From assembly GCA_947647735.1 (NCBI GenBank), contig CANSLJ010000014.1, positions 37,364 through 101,363 of the forward strand: a stretch of DNA of 64,000 nt. The letters run 5' to 3'. Position numbers and translations under genes: made by a program. Position 1 is the first letter of the stretch, and each line of letters starts with the position of its first letter. Source of the stretch: an uncultured bacterium. Lineage in GTDB: Bacteria > Bacillota > Clostridia > Lachnospirales > Lachnospiraceae. Shown here piece by piece: positions 32,492-40,465 of this stretch. The notes beneath the pieces were generated by a model. It worked only from the letters and a program-made list of their open reading frames with translations. It ran no database searches and was not told the origin of the DNA.

Positions 32492-34639
32492 TCATACCAC
32501 AACCCTCTCCAGCCGCTCCCCCAGCCTGCTGAGTATCTCATTGGTGATCGTCCCCGCGCCTTCCGCAAGTTCATAAGCCGTGATCTCCTCCTTCCCGGAC
32601 CTGCCGATCAGAACAGCGCTCTCCCCCGCCTTCACACCCTCGATCCCCGTGATATCCACGATCGTCTGATCCATACAGATCCGTCCGATCACAGGAGCGC
32701 ACTGTCCGTGTATCAGTACCCTTCCCCTTCCTCCGGAAAGGCTCCGTGGCAGTCCGTCCGCATAGCCGATGGAAAGCACCGCTATCCTCCTGTCCTTATC
32801 CGCCGTATAGTCCAGCCCGTAGCCCACACTCTCCCCCTGATACAGATCCTTTACCACCGCTATCCTCGCCTTCAAAGACAGCACCGGCACAAGCCCTGCC
32901 GGATGGTTTTCTCCGACTTTCCTGTCGCTCAGCACCCCGTAAAGCGCGATTCCCACTCTCACATAGTCCCCGCCCAGCTCCGGATAGTTGATCAGTCCGT
33001 AACTTGCCAGCAGATGGGTTTTGAGCCCCGTAAAACCCTGCGCTTCCAGCCTGTCCGCGATCCGATAAAAAAGCGCCGCCTGCCTTTTCGTGTAAGCCTG
33101 ATCCGCCGCATCCTTCGTCTCATCCGCACAAAGATGCGTATAGATTCCCTCGATCTGCAGATTTTTCAGCCGGAATATCCTGCATATCTCCTTACTCTTT
33201 TCCGCCCGCTCTCCCAGCCTGTGCATCCCTGTATCGATCTTTACATGCACCTTTATCTTCCTGCCATAATGATTGAGCATTTTCCCATAGGCAAGATCCA
33301 CAACAGTCTGTATCAGCCTGTACTTTTTCAGCAGCCCGAAATCCTTCGGATGGGTGTAGCCAAGCACCAGGATCTCCCCTGTGATACCATGCCTCCTGAG
33401 TTCCACTCCCTCCGCCGCACAGGCAACGCAAAAAGCTTTTATCCCCATTTTCTGCAGTTCTTTCGCAATCAGAACAGCACCGTGTCCGTATGCGTTCGCT
33501 TTTATCGCAGGCATAAGCTCTCCGGACGAAAACAGCCCCTGCAGCGTCTCCACATTCCGGGCAAGATCCTCACGGCTCAGTTCTATCCACGCACGCCCCT
33601 TCTCAAACGCCTGCTCCTTTCTTCCGAAAACAGAAAAACGCGCAAAGATCCGGCTTCCGATCACCGCACCCACGCCGGATGCCGCACAGACCGCCAGATA
33701 ATGCACCAGCGAATTCTCCACCAGAAACTCTTCCAGATGAACCGCCTTCGCGCCGCCCCGCACCAGAATGATACAAAACGGGTGGATCACATAGATCCAT
33801 GTGGAAAGCTCCCTGAACCTTCTGACCGGCGCGGTATCGACTGCCAGCAAAGCACGAAACAGAAAAAACATCACCGCAGGCAGCATGATATACATGCTGT
33901 CATGCCTCTGCAGATCCAGCCGGTGCAGCGCTACTGCCTCTGTGATCATGAGCCCAAGCGTCAGAACGAATCCTGCCAGATTCCCTGCAGGCTCTGCACT
34001 TTTTATTCTTCCACGCCGGATTCCCGCCCCCATCACAAGAAATACCGGCGCATAAAAAAGCCCGTTTCTCGTATAGGAGGAGACCGAAAATATGCCCTCA
34101 TACATCCTCTTCAAAGCAGGCACCTGCTCCGCCAGCCCGTAATAACTGTCGCCAGACAATCCGATCAGATATAACACGAAACAGATTCCCGTCAGCACTC
34201 CAAAAGGCATCCTCCTTCCCAAAAACCAGACGATCACCACCCCCAGCGCCGCCGCCGGCAGATACCACAGATGATAAAAAGTGCCGTCCACCAACACCAT
34301 ACGGAAAAATGCCCCGATTCCCGCCTCCGAAAACTGTCCGGCATACAGATTGACCGGCAGATAAAGCAATATCGCCGCCAGATATAATAAAAGAAGCTTT
34401 TTCAGACAGCGCCGCAGCGGCCGGTTGTCCATGGAATGCTCAAACAAATACTGTGGCAGCAGAAAATATCCTGTCACCATAAAAAAGAACGGCACCGCCA
34501 CCCTTGCGATCACCCTTGTAACAATAAAATCTCCCTCCGCACTGAAGGAGGCGAGCGGGGAAGTATGGATAGCAGCCACCAAAAATGCCGCTGCCAGTTT
34601 AAAACAGTCCAGCCCGCCGAATCGTTTCTCCTCTGTCAT
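32492..34639 (-). CDS. vanT: VanT-type membrane serine/alanine racemase
   Basis: A 715-residue fusion. Residues about 1-330 are a membrane acyltransferase-3-like domain (FKLAAAFLVAAIHTSPL, then FFFMVTGYFLLPQ and eight or more further helices). Residues about 345-715 are a PLP-dependent alanine-racemase domain, with the PLP lysine in PAIKANAYGHGA and the second catalytic tyrosine in RVGIALYG. VanT proteins convert L-Ser to D-Ser at the membrane for D-Ala-D-Ser synthesis. It follows vanXY by 44 bp and ends the resistance operon. The domain order matches VanT of VanC/VanE/VanG systems. Confidence 0.93.
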   Translation of the reverse strand: MTEEKRFGGLDCFKLAAAFLVAAIHTSPLASFSAEGDFIVTRVIARVAVPFFFMVTGYFLLPQYLFEHSMDNRPLRRCLKKLLLLYLAAILLYLPVNLYAGQFSEAGIGAFFRMVLVDGTFYHLWYLPAAALGVVIVWFLGRRMPFGVLTGICFVLYLIGLSGDSYYGLAEQVPALKRMYEGIFSVSSYTRNGLFYAPVFLVMGAGIRRGRIKSAEPAGNLAGFVLTLGLMITEAVALHRLDLQRHDSMYIMLPAVMFFLFRALLAVDTAPVRRFRELSTWIYVIHPFCIILVRGGAKAVHLEEFLVENSLVHYLAVCAASGVGAVIGSRIFARFSVFGRKEQAFEKGRAWIELSREDLARNVETLQGLFSSGELMPAIKANAYGHGAVLIAKELQKMGIKAFCVACAAEGVELRRHGITGEILVLGYTHPKDFGLLKKYRLIQTVVDLAYGKMLNHYGRKIKVHVKIDTGMHRLGERAEKSKEICRIFRLKNLQIEGIYTHLCADETKDAADQAYTKRQAALFYRIADRLEAQGFTGLKTHLLASYGLINYPELGGDYVRVGIALYGVLSDRKVGENHPAGLVPVLSLKARIAVVKDLYQGESVGYGLDYTADKDRRIAVLSIGYADGLPRSLSGGRGRVLIHGQCAPVIGRICMDQTIVDITGIEGVKAGESAVLIGRSGKEEITAYELAEGAGTITNEILSRLGERLERVVV

Positions 34640-34683
34640 TTTCTTTCCTCATATGATACGACAACAATATCTGCAGATTTCTC

Positions 34684-35310
34684 TCACTGCCCGCCGCCGC
34701 TCTTTCTGTCATGATATAACTTCTCTGTGTTTAACAATGCAGCATATTCCTCCAGACACCACCCGTGCTCCCGCATGATCTCCGCATGGGGACAGCCCAC
34801 ATACCTGAAATGCCAGGGTTCCGCCGCGATGCCTGTGACATGCTTCTTCTCCTCCTGATACCGCTCGACAAACCCGTAAGCCGCCGCCCTCTCCCGAAAT
34901 CTTTGACAGATTCCCTCATAAGGAAAATCAGGACAGATAAAATCCACTTCCTCCTTTTTCAGGGCAAGATCGATCGCCAGTCCCGTCTGGTGCTCACTGC
35001 ATCCCGGCAGCGCCACAAAATTCCGGGTGTACTCCTCCCCGTTCTCCCGCAGGGAAGTGTCAAAAATCTCCTGCTGTTCCCGAAAGGAGCGGAAACCGCT
35101 GACCGGCACGATCTCTTCCCACCCGCCGATCTCCTCCATTAGTGCCGAAAGCCGCAAAAGAGCATGCTCCTCCAGCAAAATATCCGGTGTTTCCGGACAT
35201 ACTGGGCACAATTTTACAGCCGCCGTTTTTTCATGATACGGATGAGACGCATTCACTAATATCAGATTTTCGCTGTGTAATTCTTTCTCCATCGAAACAA
35301 TCGATCTCAT
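34684..35310 (-). CDS. vanXY: VanXY/VanY-type D,D-peptidase
   Basis: A 208-residue M15 metallopeptidase. Zinc and catalytic motifs are SGFRSFREQQEIF, SEHQTGLAIDL (first zinc ligands) and EPWHFRYVG (catalytic Glu and third ligand). No signal peptide or membrane anchor is seen, as in the cytoplasmic VanXY enzymes that remove D-Ala-D-Ala and terminal D-Ala. The start at 35308-35310 follows GGAG; a TTG five codons earlier is possible. Position between ligase and VanT matches vanG-type operons. Confidence 0.9.
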   Translation of the reverse strand: MRSIVSMEKELHSENLILVNASHPYHEKTAAVKLCPVCPETPDILLEEHALLRLSALMEEIGGWEEIVPVSGFRSFREQQEIFDTSLRENGEEYTRNFVALPGCSEHQTGLAIDLALKKEEVDFICPDFPYEGICQRFRERAAAYGFVERYQEEKKHVTGIAAEPWHFRYVGCPHAEIMREHGWCLEEYAALLNTEKLYHDRKSGGGQ

Positions 35311-35373
35311 TTTCTTATTCTCCAAATTTCCTTTCTGTCTGTATCTTTTCCGCTCCCGCAGATATCCCTTTGG

Positions 35374-36618
35374 TCACTCTCCTGTCCCCACAAACCCATC
35401 TCTTCTCCACCTTCCTTCTGTATCCTCAGTTCCTCTTCCCAGCGCCTCCTCCAAAACAACCGTAATGATCTCCTCAAAGGAAATCCCCGCCGCCTTCATC
35501 ATATTCGGGAACCGACTGTGCGCCGTAAACCCGGGGATCGTGTTGACCTCGTTAAAAACGATCTCCTTCTCCTTCGTCAAAAACATATCCACCCTCGCAA
35601 ATCCCCGGCAGCCCAGTGCTCTATAAATCGTCCGCGCACTTTCTTCCACCCGATGCGCCAGTTCCGACGATATCCTCGCCGGCACATGGATCGCGGAAGT
35701 CTGCAGCGTATACTTCTCCGTAAAATCAAAAAATCCCTCCGCCAGCTCGATCTCATCCACCACTCCCACGGTCAGCTCCTTTGTCCCCATCACCGCACAG
35801 CCAACCTCAAAACCCGAAATACATTCCTCTATGATAATCTCCTCATCATAGGCAAAAGCCAGTTCCATCGCCTGGGGCAGCTCTTCCTCCTCCGATACTT
35901 TTGTGATCCCGTAGGAAGAACCCGCCTTCACTGGTTTCACAAAAACCGGATACCCGATCTGCCTCGCCCATTCAAAAACAGCTTCCCTGCCTGTATTTTT
36001 ATCGCGGACACAGGATGCGGATGCCCGGATCTCACCATCCGCACTTTGACCGCAGACATACGATTTGGGCACACGGATTCCCGCTTCTTTCACCAACCTG
36101 TGCGCCCTGTCCTTGTCCATACACAGGGCGGAAGAAAGCACACCACAGCCTGCCACCGGGATTCCCGCCAACTCAAACGCTCCCTGCACCGTGCCGTCCT
36201 CCCCGTTTTTCCCATGCAGAACCGGAAATGCCGCATCTATATTGATCCGCTCCACACCGTCTCCTTTCAGTAGCAATAAACCGTGTTCACCGCGGTTGAA
36301 AGACAACGTCACCGGCACACAATCCCCCGACCGGCACCAGCCATCATCCGCGATCCTCCCTATCTCCCCCGTGTAATAAAACCACTCGCCCGTATGGGTG
36401 ATCCCGACAGGCACCGGCTCATATTTTGTTCTGTCCATATGAGAGATCACCGCAGCGGCAGACTGCAGTGAAACACCATATTCCGGCGAACATCCACCAA
36501 AAAGCACGGCTATCTTTTTCGGAATTGCCGCCGTATACTGTTCTGATCGCTTCTTATTAATATCTTTCATATCTGTACTGTTTATATCTCTTTTCTCCTG
36601 CTCCACATTCCGTTCCAT
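35374..36618 (-). CDS. vanG: D-alanine-D-serine ligase, VanG/VanC-like
   Basis: A 414-residue ATP-grasp ligase. Motifs: VLFGGCSPEYGVSLQSAAAV, HGKNGEDGTVQGAFELAGIPVAGCG, KPVKAGSSYGI, and metal site FNEVNTIPGFTAHSRFPNM. The omega-loop region EKYTLQTSAIHVPARI carries the EKY signature of D-Ser ligases rather than the D-Lac form, which agrees with the VanT and VanXY neighbours. A housekeeping Ddl cannot be excluded on sequence alone, but the operon makes that unlikely. An extra charged N-terminal tail of about 30 residues precedes the ligase fold; an internal ATG at residue 17 may be the true start. Confidence 0.88.
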   Translation of the reverse strand: MERNVEQEKRDINSTDMKDINKKRSEQYTAAIPKKIAVLFGGCSPEYGVSLQSAAAVISHMDRTKYEPVPVGITHTGEWFYYTGEIGRIADDGWCRSGDCVPVTLSFNRGEHGLLLLKGDGVERINIDAAFPVLHGKNGEDGTVQGAFELAGIPVAGCGVLSSALCMDKDRAHRLVKEAGIRVPKSYVCGQSADGEIRASASCVRDKNTGREAVFEWARQIGYPVFVKPVKAGSSYGITKVSEEEELPQAMELAFAYDEEIIIEECISGFEVGCAVMGTKELTVGVVDEIELAEGFFDFTEKYTLQTSAIHVPARISSELAHRVEESARTIYRALGCRGFARVDMFLTKEKEIVFNEVNTIPGFTAHSRFPNMMKAAGISFEEIITVVLEEALGRGTEDTEGRWRRDGFVGTGE

Positions 36619-36718
36619 CTTTCACTTTCCGCCTTTCTTTTGCCCTTTTTCATGACTGATCACACAGGCTGCCTCCTTATTTCATCTTCTCGAAATTTCT
36701 GAACACTTTCCTATACAA

Positions 36719-36764
36719 AAAAAAGCCCCTGCCCGATACTATTGTATCAGCCAGAGGCTTTTTG
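36719..36764 (-). terminator. Terminator separating vanRS from vanG-XY-T
   Basis: A long imperfect stem of about 15 bp closed by AGCC/GGCT with a 4-nt loop. On the minus strand it is followed by eight T. It lies in the vanS-vanG gap, so the resistance genes need their own promoter in 36619-36718. Confidence 0.8.
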
Positions 36765-36877
36765 TACTTTAACATAGACTTAGCATTCCACTAACAAGCC
36801 GCTAAGGATTTCCTAATATTTTATTAAATTTACGCTTTCCTTTTATTATCTAATATGATATAGTTTTTGAAACAAAA

Positions 36878-36883
36878 TATAAT
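36878..36883 (+). promoter_or_regulatory. Possible -10 box of the holin-like toxin gene
   Basis: A perfect TATAAT lies 70 bp before the toxin start, but the -35 region is weak, so the promoter call is tentative. Confidence 0.4.
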
Positions 36884-36953
36884 ATGCTTGCCAGGGGAAC
36901 CGAAGGGGCGATTATGTCAGCTGCCGGACACTTAAAGAAGGGAGCTGGTGCCA

Positions 36954-37040
36954 ATGGTTACATACACGGACTTGATCCAATTTGTAATTATGCTTTGCGC
37001 AGTAATAACTCTTGTTATCTATATACAACGCAAAAAATAG
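36954..37040 (+). CDS. Type I toxin, putative holin-like small membrane peptide
   Basis: A 28-residue peptide. It starts MVTYTDLIQF and continues with a hydrophobic helix, VIMLCAVITLVIYI, and a basic tail QRKK. This is the pattern of the holin-like (Hol_Tox) type I toxins of Firmicutes. GGGAG lies 9 nt before the ATG. The gene ends inside a bidirectional terminator. An antisense transcript with a consensus promoter overlaps its 3' end on the minus strand (37034-37127). Overproduction would be expected to depolarise the membrane (family knowledge). It sits between vanS and vanG, against the direction of the van genes. Confidence 0.75.
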   Translation: MVTYTDLIQFVIMLCAVITLVIYIQRKK

Positions 37041-37127
37041 CGCCCTCGCTCTGGTAAAGTAAGGCGCTATTTTTAGCAATTTATCTTGCCGGCGGCTAGG
37101 CTTCATCTAGCTTTCGGTTCTCTTGTT
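37034..37127 (-). ncRNA. Candidate antisense antitoxin RNA of the holin-like toxin
   Basis: On the minus strand TTGATT (-35, 37157-37162), a 17-bp spacer and perfect TATAAT (-10, 37134-37139) point to a start near 37127. Transcription would run about 90 nt into an 8-bp stem (37037-37044 with 37063-37070) followed by six T. The RNA is complementary to the 3' end of the toxin message. This matches the RatA/TxpA layout. The same hairpin ends the toxin transcript on the plus strand. Confidence 0.7.
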
Positions 37128-37174
37128 AAGCATATTATAAGCAATATATCCAATAAAATCAACCATAATCTGTC

Positions 37175-38365
37175 TTAAGGCATCCTGATCACAAACGAAA
37201 CCCTGTTCTCCGCGCTCTCTGCCGTGATCGTTCCCCCGTGCATCGTCACGATCTCCTTCGCGATGGCAAGCCCCAACCCGGAACCTCCTGTGTAGGAATT
37301 TCTGCCCTCATCCAGTCGGTAAAACTTCTCAAAAATATCCTCCAGCTTCTCTTTCGGGATCGTGTGCCCCTCGTTCTGAAACACGATCTCGACTGCCCCC
37401 CCGTTTTCCTTTGCCGAGATCACGATCACCGTCCCCGGAAAACTGTACACCGCAGCATTTCTCAGCACATTCTGAAACACCCTCGCCAGCTTATCCGCAT
37501 CCCCGTAGACCGTCAGGTCTTCATCCGCCAAAAGCTCTGCCCTGTTGCCCCGCTCCGACAACATCGGAGACATCTCATCGATGAGCTGCACCAGCATATA
37601 ATAAAGATCGATCTGCTCCTTCTGCAATGTGATCTGCTGCAGATTATACCTCGTGATCTCAAAAAATTCATTGACCATCTTTTCCAGACGATATGCTTTT
37701 TCCAGCGAAATATGCACATATCCGACTCTCTGCTCCTTCGGCAGGTCCGGCGCCTCCTCCAGCAGGTTCAGGTAGCCGATCACCGAGGTCAGAGGCGTGC
37801 GGATATCATGTGCCAGATACATGACCAGCTCGTTCTTGCGCTGCTCCGCAAGCTGCGCCTCCAATGTCCTCTGCTTTAAGTTCCGCTTTACAGCATTCAG
37901 CTTCTGTTCCGTGGCATACAGTTCCGAAGGCAGGCGAATATCCCCCTCCTCCGCAAGAAGCGCATTGATCCCCCGGTTGATCTGCACAAAATACTTTGTA
38001 AACCCGTTCAGCATGATCCGCAGCATCATAAAAAATATCACACAGACCGCAGCCATCCAGATCAGCGTCGCATGATTGCGGAATATCTGCTGGTAAATGG
38101 AATATGCGGCGTCATAATCGATCTTACAGACCGCCTGCAACACCCCTATCGTCCAGTCCGCCCCTCTTCCGAACCATATTATCTTATATATGAAATATAT
38201 CCCCCAGACGGAAACCACAGCCATTTTTATGAGCCCCAGCAATATCTTGACCCGCAGATGCGAATAATCACTCCTGAAATCTCTGCTGTTCTTTCTCTCA
38301 GACTTCCATTTTGTAGCCCACTCCCCAGATTGTTTTAATATATTTTGGATTTTCTGCCGTATCAT
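37175..38365 (-). CDS. vanS: VanS-type sensor histidine kinase
   Basis: A 396-residue membrane sensor kinase. Two membrane helices (about 40-65 and 105-130) flank a short outside loop. HisKA carries YLAHDIRTPLTSVIGYLNLL near residue 187. The HATPase has a degenerate N box (FQNVLRNAAVYS), with GSGLGLAIAKEIV at the end. It overlaps vanR by 68 bp if the ATG at 38363-38365 is used; a GAGGGAG site supports it, and no later in-frame ATG precedes the first helix. It likely senses the glycopeptide or cell-wall change and phosphorylates VanR. Confidence 0.88.
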   Translation of the reverse strand: MIRQKIQNILKQSGEWATKWKSERKNSRDFRSDYSHLRVKILLGLIKMAVVSVWGIYFIYKIIWFGRGADWTIGVLQAVCKIDYDAAYSIYQQIFRNHATLIWMAAVCVIFFMMLRIMLNGFTKYFVQINRGINALLAEEGDIRLPSELYATEQKLNAVKRNLKQRTLEAQLAEQRKNELVMYLAHDIRTPLTSVIGYLNLLEEAPDLPKEQRVGYVHISLEKAYRLEKMVNEFFEITRYNLQQITLQKEQIDLYYMLVQLIDEMSPMLSERGNRAELLADEDLTVYGDADKLARVFQNVLRNAAVYSFPGTVIVISAKENGGAVEIVFQNEGHTIPKEKLEDIFEKFYRLDEGRNSYTGGSGLGLAIAKEIVTMHGGTITAESAENRVSFVIRMP

Positions 38366-38996
38366 TCATCTTCTCCCTCAAATGCCGGATATGTACCGTT
38401 ATGCTGTTGTTCGCCTTGCTGTAATACTCGTCCTTCCAGATCTCATGAAACAATTCCTCCGTGCTGACCACCTCCCCCTTTTTCTCCATAAGGATGCGCA
38501 AAATCTCAAATTCCGTGGGCGTCAGCACAAGCTCCTGCTCATTCAGCAGGCAGATATGCGTCTTCACATTCATCACGAGCCCGGAATGTACAAGCTCTGC
38601 CCCCTCTTCCTCCTTCTGATGCTGATTATATCTCTTGTACCGCCGAAGCTGTGCCTTCACCCTCGCCACCATCTCCAACGGCCGAAAGGGCTTCGTCATA
38701 TAATCATCCGCCCCCAGGGAAAGCCCCGTGATCTTATCGATCTCCTCATCCTTTGCAGTCAGCATGATCACCGGATAGGTATACCTCTCCCTGATCTTCT
38801 GACAGATCGTAAACCCGCTCACATCCGGCAGCATGATATCTAAGATTGCCAGATCCATCTCCTCCTTCCGGACCTGCTCCAGCGCCTCCTGCCCCGTATA
38901 GCACTTAAAAACCCTGTAATTCTCATTCCGCAGATAAACCTCGATCAGATCCGCGATCTCCCTCTCATCATCCACCACAAGTATCCTGTCCTGCAT
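38298..38996 (-). CDS. vanR: VanR-type response regulator (OmpR family)
   Basis: A 232-residue regulator with a receiver domain (VVDDEREIADLI; phosphoacceptor in LAILDIMLPDVSG; KPFRPLEMVARVKAQ) and an OmpR-type winged helix (LTPTEFEILRILMEKKGEVV through VHIRHLREKMND to TIWGVGYKMEV). The ATG at 38994-38996 follows GGAGAGG; a GTG six codons earlier is the alternative. Upstream, similar sequences TTAAGGAAATTTTA and TTAGGAAAGAATTTA (39070-39084 and 39036-39051, reverse strand) may be VanR binding sites in a promoter with a poor -35 box and a TAGAAT -10 box. Confidence 0.92.
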   Translation of the reverse strand: MQDRILVVDDEREIADLIEVYLRNENYRVFKCYTGQEALEQVRKEEMDLAILDIMLPDVSGFTICQKIRERYTYPVIMLTAKDEEIDKITGLSLGADDYMTKPFRPLEMVARVKAQLRRYKRYNQHQKEEEGAELVHSGLVMNVKTHICLLNEQELVLTPTEFEILRILMEKKGEVVSTEELFHEIWKDEYYSKANNSITVHIRHLREKMNDTAENPKYIKTIWGVGYKMEV

Positions 38997-39103
38997 GATT
39001 CCCTCTCCTTCCACAAGTCATTCTACCAGATTTCAGTAAATTCTTTCCTAATTTTTAATTTGAAAAAGGTTAAAATTTCCTTAAGTTTTTCCCGTCCCAC
39101 ACT

Positions 39104-39276
39104 AAAAAAAGCCCGTTTTCAGGCCCTTGATCATCATATCCTTATAAACAAAATACATATCAGAAAAGAGATTCTTTGGCTGGAGCGTCACTCCCAGCAT
39201 CTCTTTTGCCCATTATCCAAAGATATGCGGCGCATGAAGACGCACTTTTCACCTCAAAGAATCTCTTTATCTTTCT
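39104..39276 (-). ncRNA. Candidate structured small RNA with own promoter and terminator
   Basis: On the minus strand TTTACA (-35, 39306-39311), a 17-bp spacer and perfect TATAAT (-10, 39283-39288) predict a start near 39276. A 14-bp closing stem (39165-39178 with 39255-39268) encloses a hairpin at 39179-39198 and a small hairpin at 39225-39235. The loop of the first (GCGTC, 39185-39189) is complementary to GACGC at 39239-39243, a possible pseudoknot. A GCCTG/CGGGC hairpin followed by seven T (39104-39124) ends it. I cannot match it to a known RNA family. It lies between the PBECR-like gene and vanR. Confidence 0.6.
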
Positions 39277-39294
39277 ACTCAGATTATAGTTTTT

Positions 39295-39723
39295 TTATTC
39301 TCGTTTGTAAAGAATTTTTTTATTCTTCAAAGTTTTCCTCCAGGTAGTATCTCCAATATACCAAAATGACATAATAGAGTTCTCATAGTCCTTTGGATCT
39401 GTCTCTATTTTTAATCTTAATATCAATTTGAACTTTTCACCCTTTTCTTCAATTTCTTTTAATACAACTGCCGTATTCGGCTTATTTGCCTGCACAATAT
39501 AGTCCGGATTTCTGATTATTTCAGGAATATACAAACAGAATCTTTCATAATCATCAGGATGATGAACTTTAATGTGTTCTATACGCTCATCAGTAATAAT
39601 CACTTTATCTGTAATGATATCATCTACTATACATTTATAAATTTTTTTATCAATCTGTCCCGCAAAATGCACATTCAAACTCTCTTTCGTATTTATTAAA
39701 TCTATTTTATCAGTAGAAGACAA
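39295..39723 (-). CDS. PBECR-like nuclease domain protein
   Basis: A 142-residue, AT-rich gene starting at TTG with GGAGG 10 nt upstream. The segment ITDERIEHIKVHHPDDYERF, then YIPEIIRNPDYIVQANKPNTAVVLKEI and LILRLKIETDPKDYENSIMSF, resembles the PBECR2 family (Phage-Barnase-EndoU-ColicinE5/D-RelE-like nuclease fold), with conserved His, Asp and Lys residues. Such domains are often phage or toxin modules. It stands alone with no obvious immunity gene. The -35 box of the candidate small RNA lies inside its 3' end. Confidence 0.65.
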   Translation of the reverse strand: MSSTDKIDLINTKESLNVHFAGQIDKKIYKCIVDDIITDKVIITDERIEHIKVHHPDDYERFCLYIPEIIRNPDYIVQANKPNTAVVLKEIEEKGEKFKLILRLKIETDPKDYENSIMSFWYIGDTTWRKTLKNKKILYKRE

Positions 39724-39872
39724 TTCTTACAATCCTCCCCCCTTCCATTTTCTCCCAAATTCTCACCCATCCCTTGCCCCGAAAAAAATAATATGTTACA
39801 CTTTATTTTGTGGGTTTCAGGATACAACCCCGATACAAACTGACAGCAAAATTACATAGCAGGAGGATATTC

Positions 39873-40430
39873 ATGGAATTTACAAAAGAAGACGCCCTGA
39901 ACCTGTTGGGCGAATATAATACAGGAGAATTTCACTTAAAGCATGCCCATGTGGTGGGCGATGTCATGCGATGGTTCGCCTGCGATCTCGGTTACGGCGA
40001 GGAAGCCGGTTTCTGGGAGATCGTGGGGCTTCTCCACGATCTGGACTTTGAAAAGTACCCCGAAGAACACTGCACCAAAAGCCAGGAGATCATGCGGGAG
40101 AGGGGGCTCGACGAGAGGCTGATCCACGCCACCGCAAGCCACGGCTACGGCCTGACCGTGGATATTAAACCGGAACATGAAATGGAAAAGGTTCTCTTTG
40201 CCACAGACGAACTGACCGGCCTGATCGGCGCTGTCGCCGTGATGCGCCCCTCGAAAAGCGTGAATGATCTGGAAGTAAAATCCGTCAAAAAGAAATTCAA
40301 GGACAAACGCTTTGCGGCGGGCTGTTCCCGGGATGTGATCACACAGGGCGCAGAATTTCTGGGCTGGAGCCTGGACGAGCTGATCGAAAAGACCATCCTC
40401 GCCATGCGCGAAAGCGACGCCGTAGAATAA
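39873..40430 (+). CDS. HD-domain (HDIG-type) hydrolase
   Basis: A 185-residue metal-dependent phosphohydrolase. The metal ligands are H in HLKHAHVVGDVM, the HD pair in IVGLLHDLDFEKYPEEHC, H in ATASHGYG and the later D in FATDELTGLI. This is the compact HD fold seen in stand-alone HDIG proteins. The substrate is unknown; nucleotide phosphohydrolase activity is possible. AGGAGG precedes the start, and the secreted lysozyme gene begins 36 bp later. Confidence 0.88.
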   Translation: MEFTKEDALNLLGEYNTGEFHLKHAHVVGDVMRWFACDLGYGEEAGFWEIVGLLHDLDFEKYPEEHCTKSQEIMRERGLDERLIHATASHGYGLTVDIKPEHEMEKVLFATDELTGLIGAVAVMRPSKSVNDLEVKSVKKKFKDKRFAAGCSRDVITQGAEFLGWSLDELIEKTILAMRESDAVE

Positions 40431-40465
40431 TATTTAATTTATTAATACATACAAGGAGATTTTAT

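Noticed and set aside
32480-34174. 564-codon plus-strand frame opposite vanT
   Set aside because: Its composition (R, H, P and Q rich) is that of an antisense shadow, and vanT has clear motifs on the minus strand.
39104-39276. The small RNA as 6S RNA or a TPP riboswitch
   Set aside because: A GGATAATG segment recalls TPP riboswitches, but the other conserved TPP bases are absent. A 6S-like central bubble is not evident, and about 40 nt follow the closing stem.
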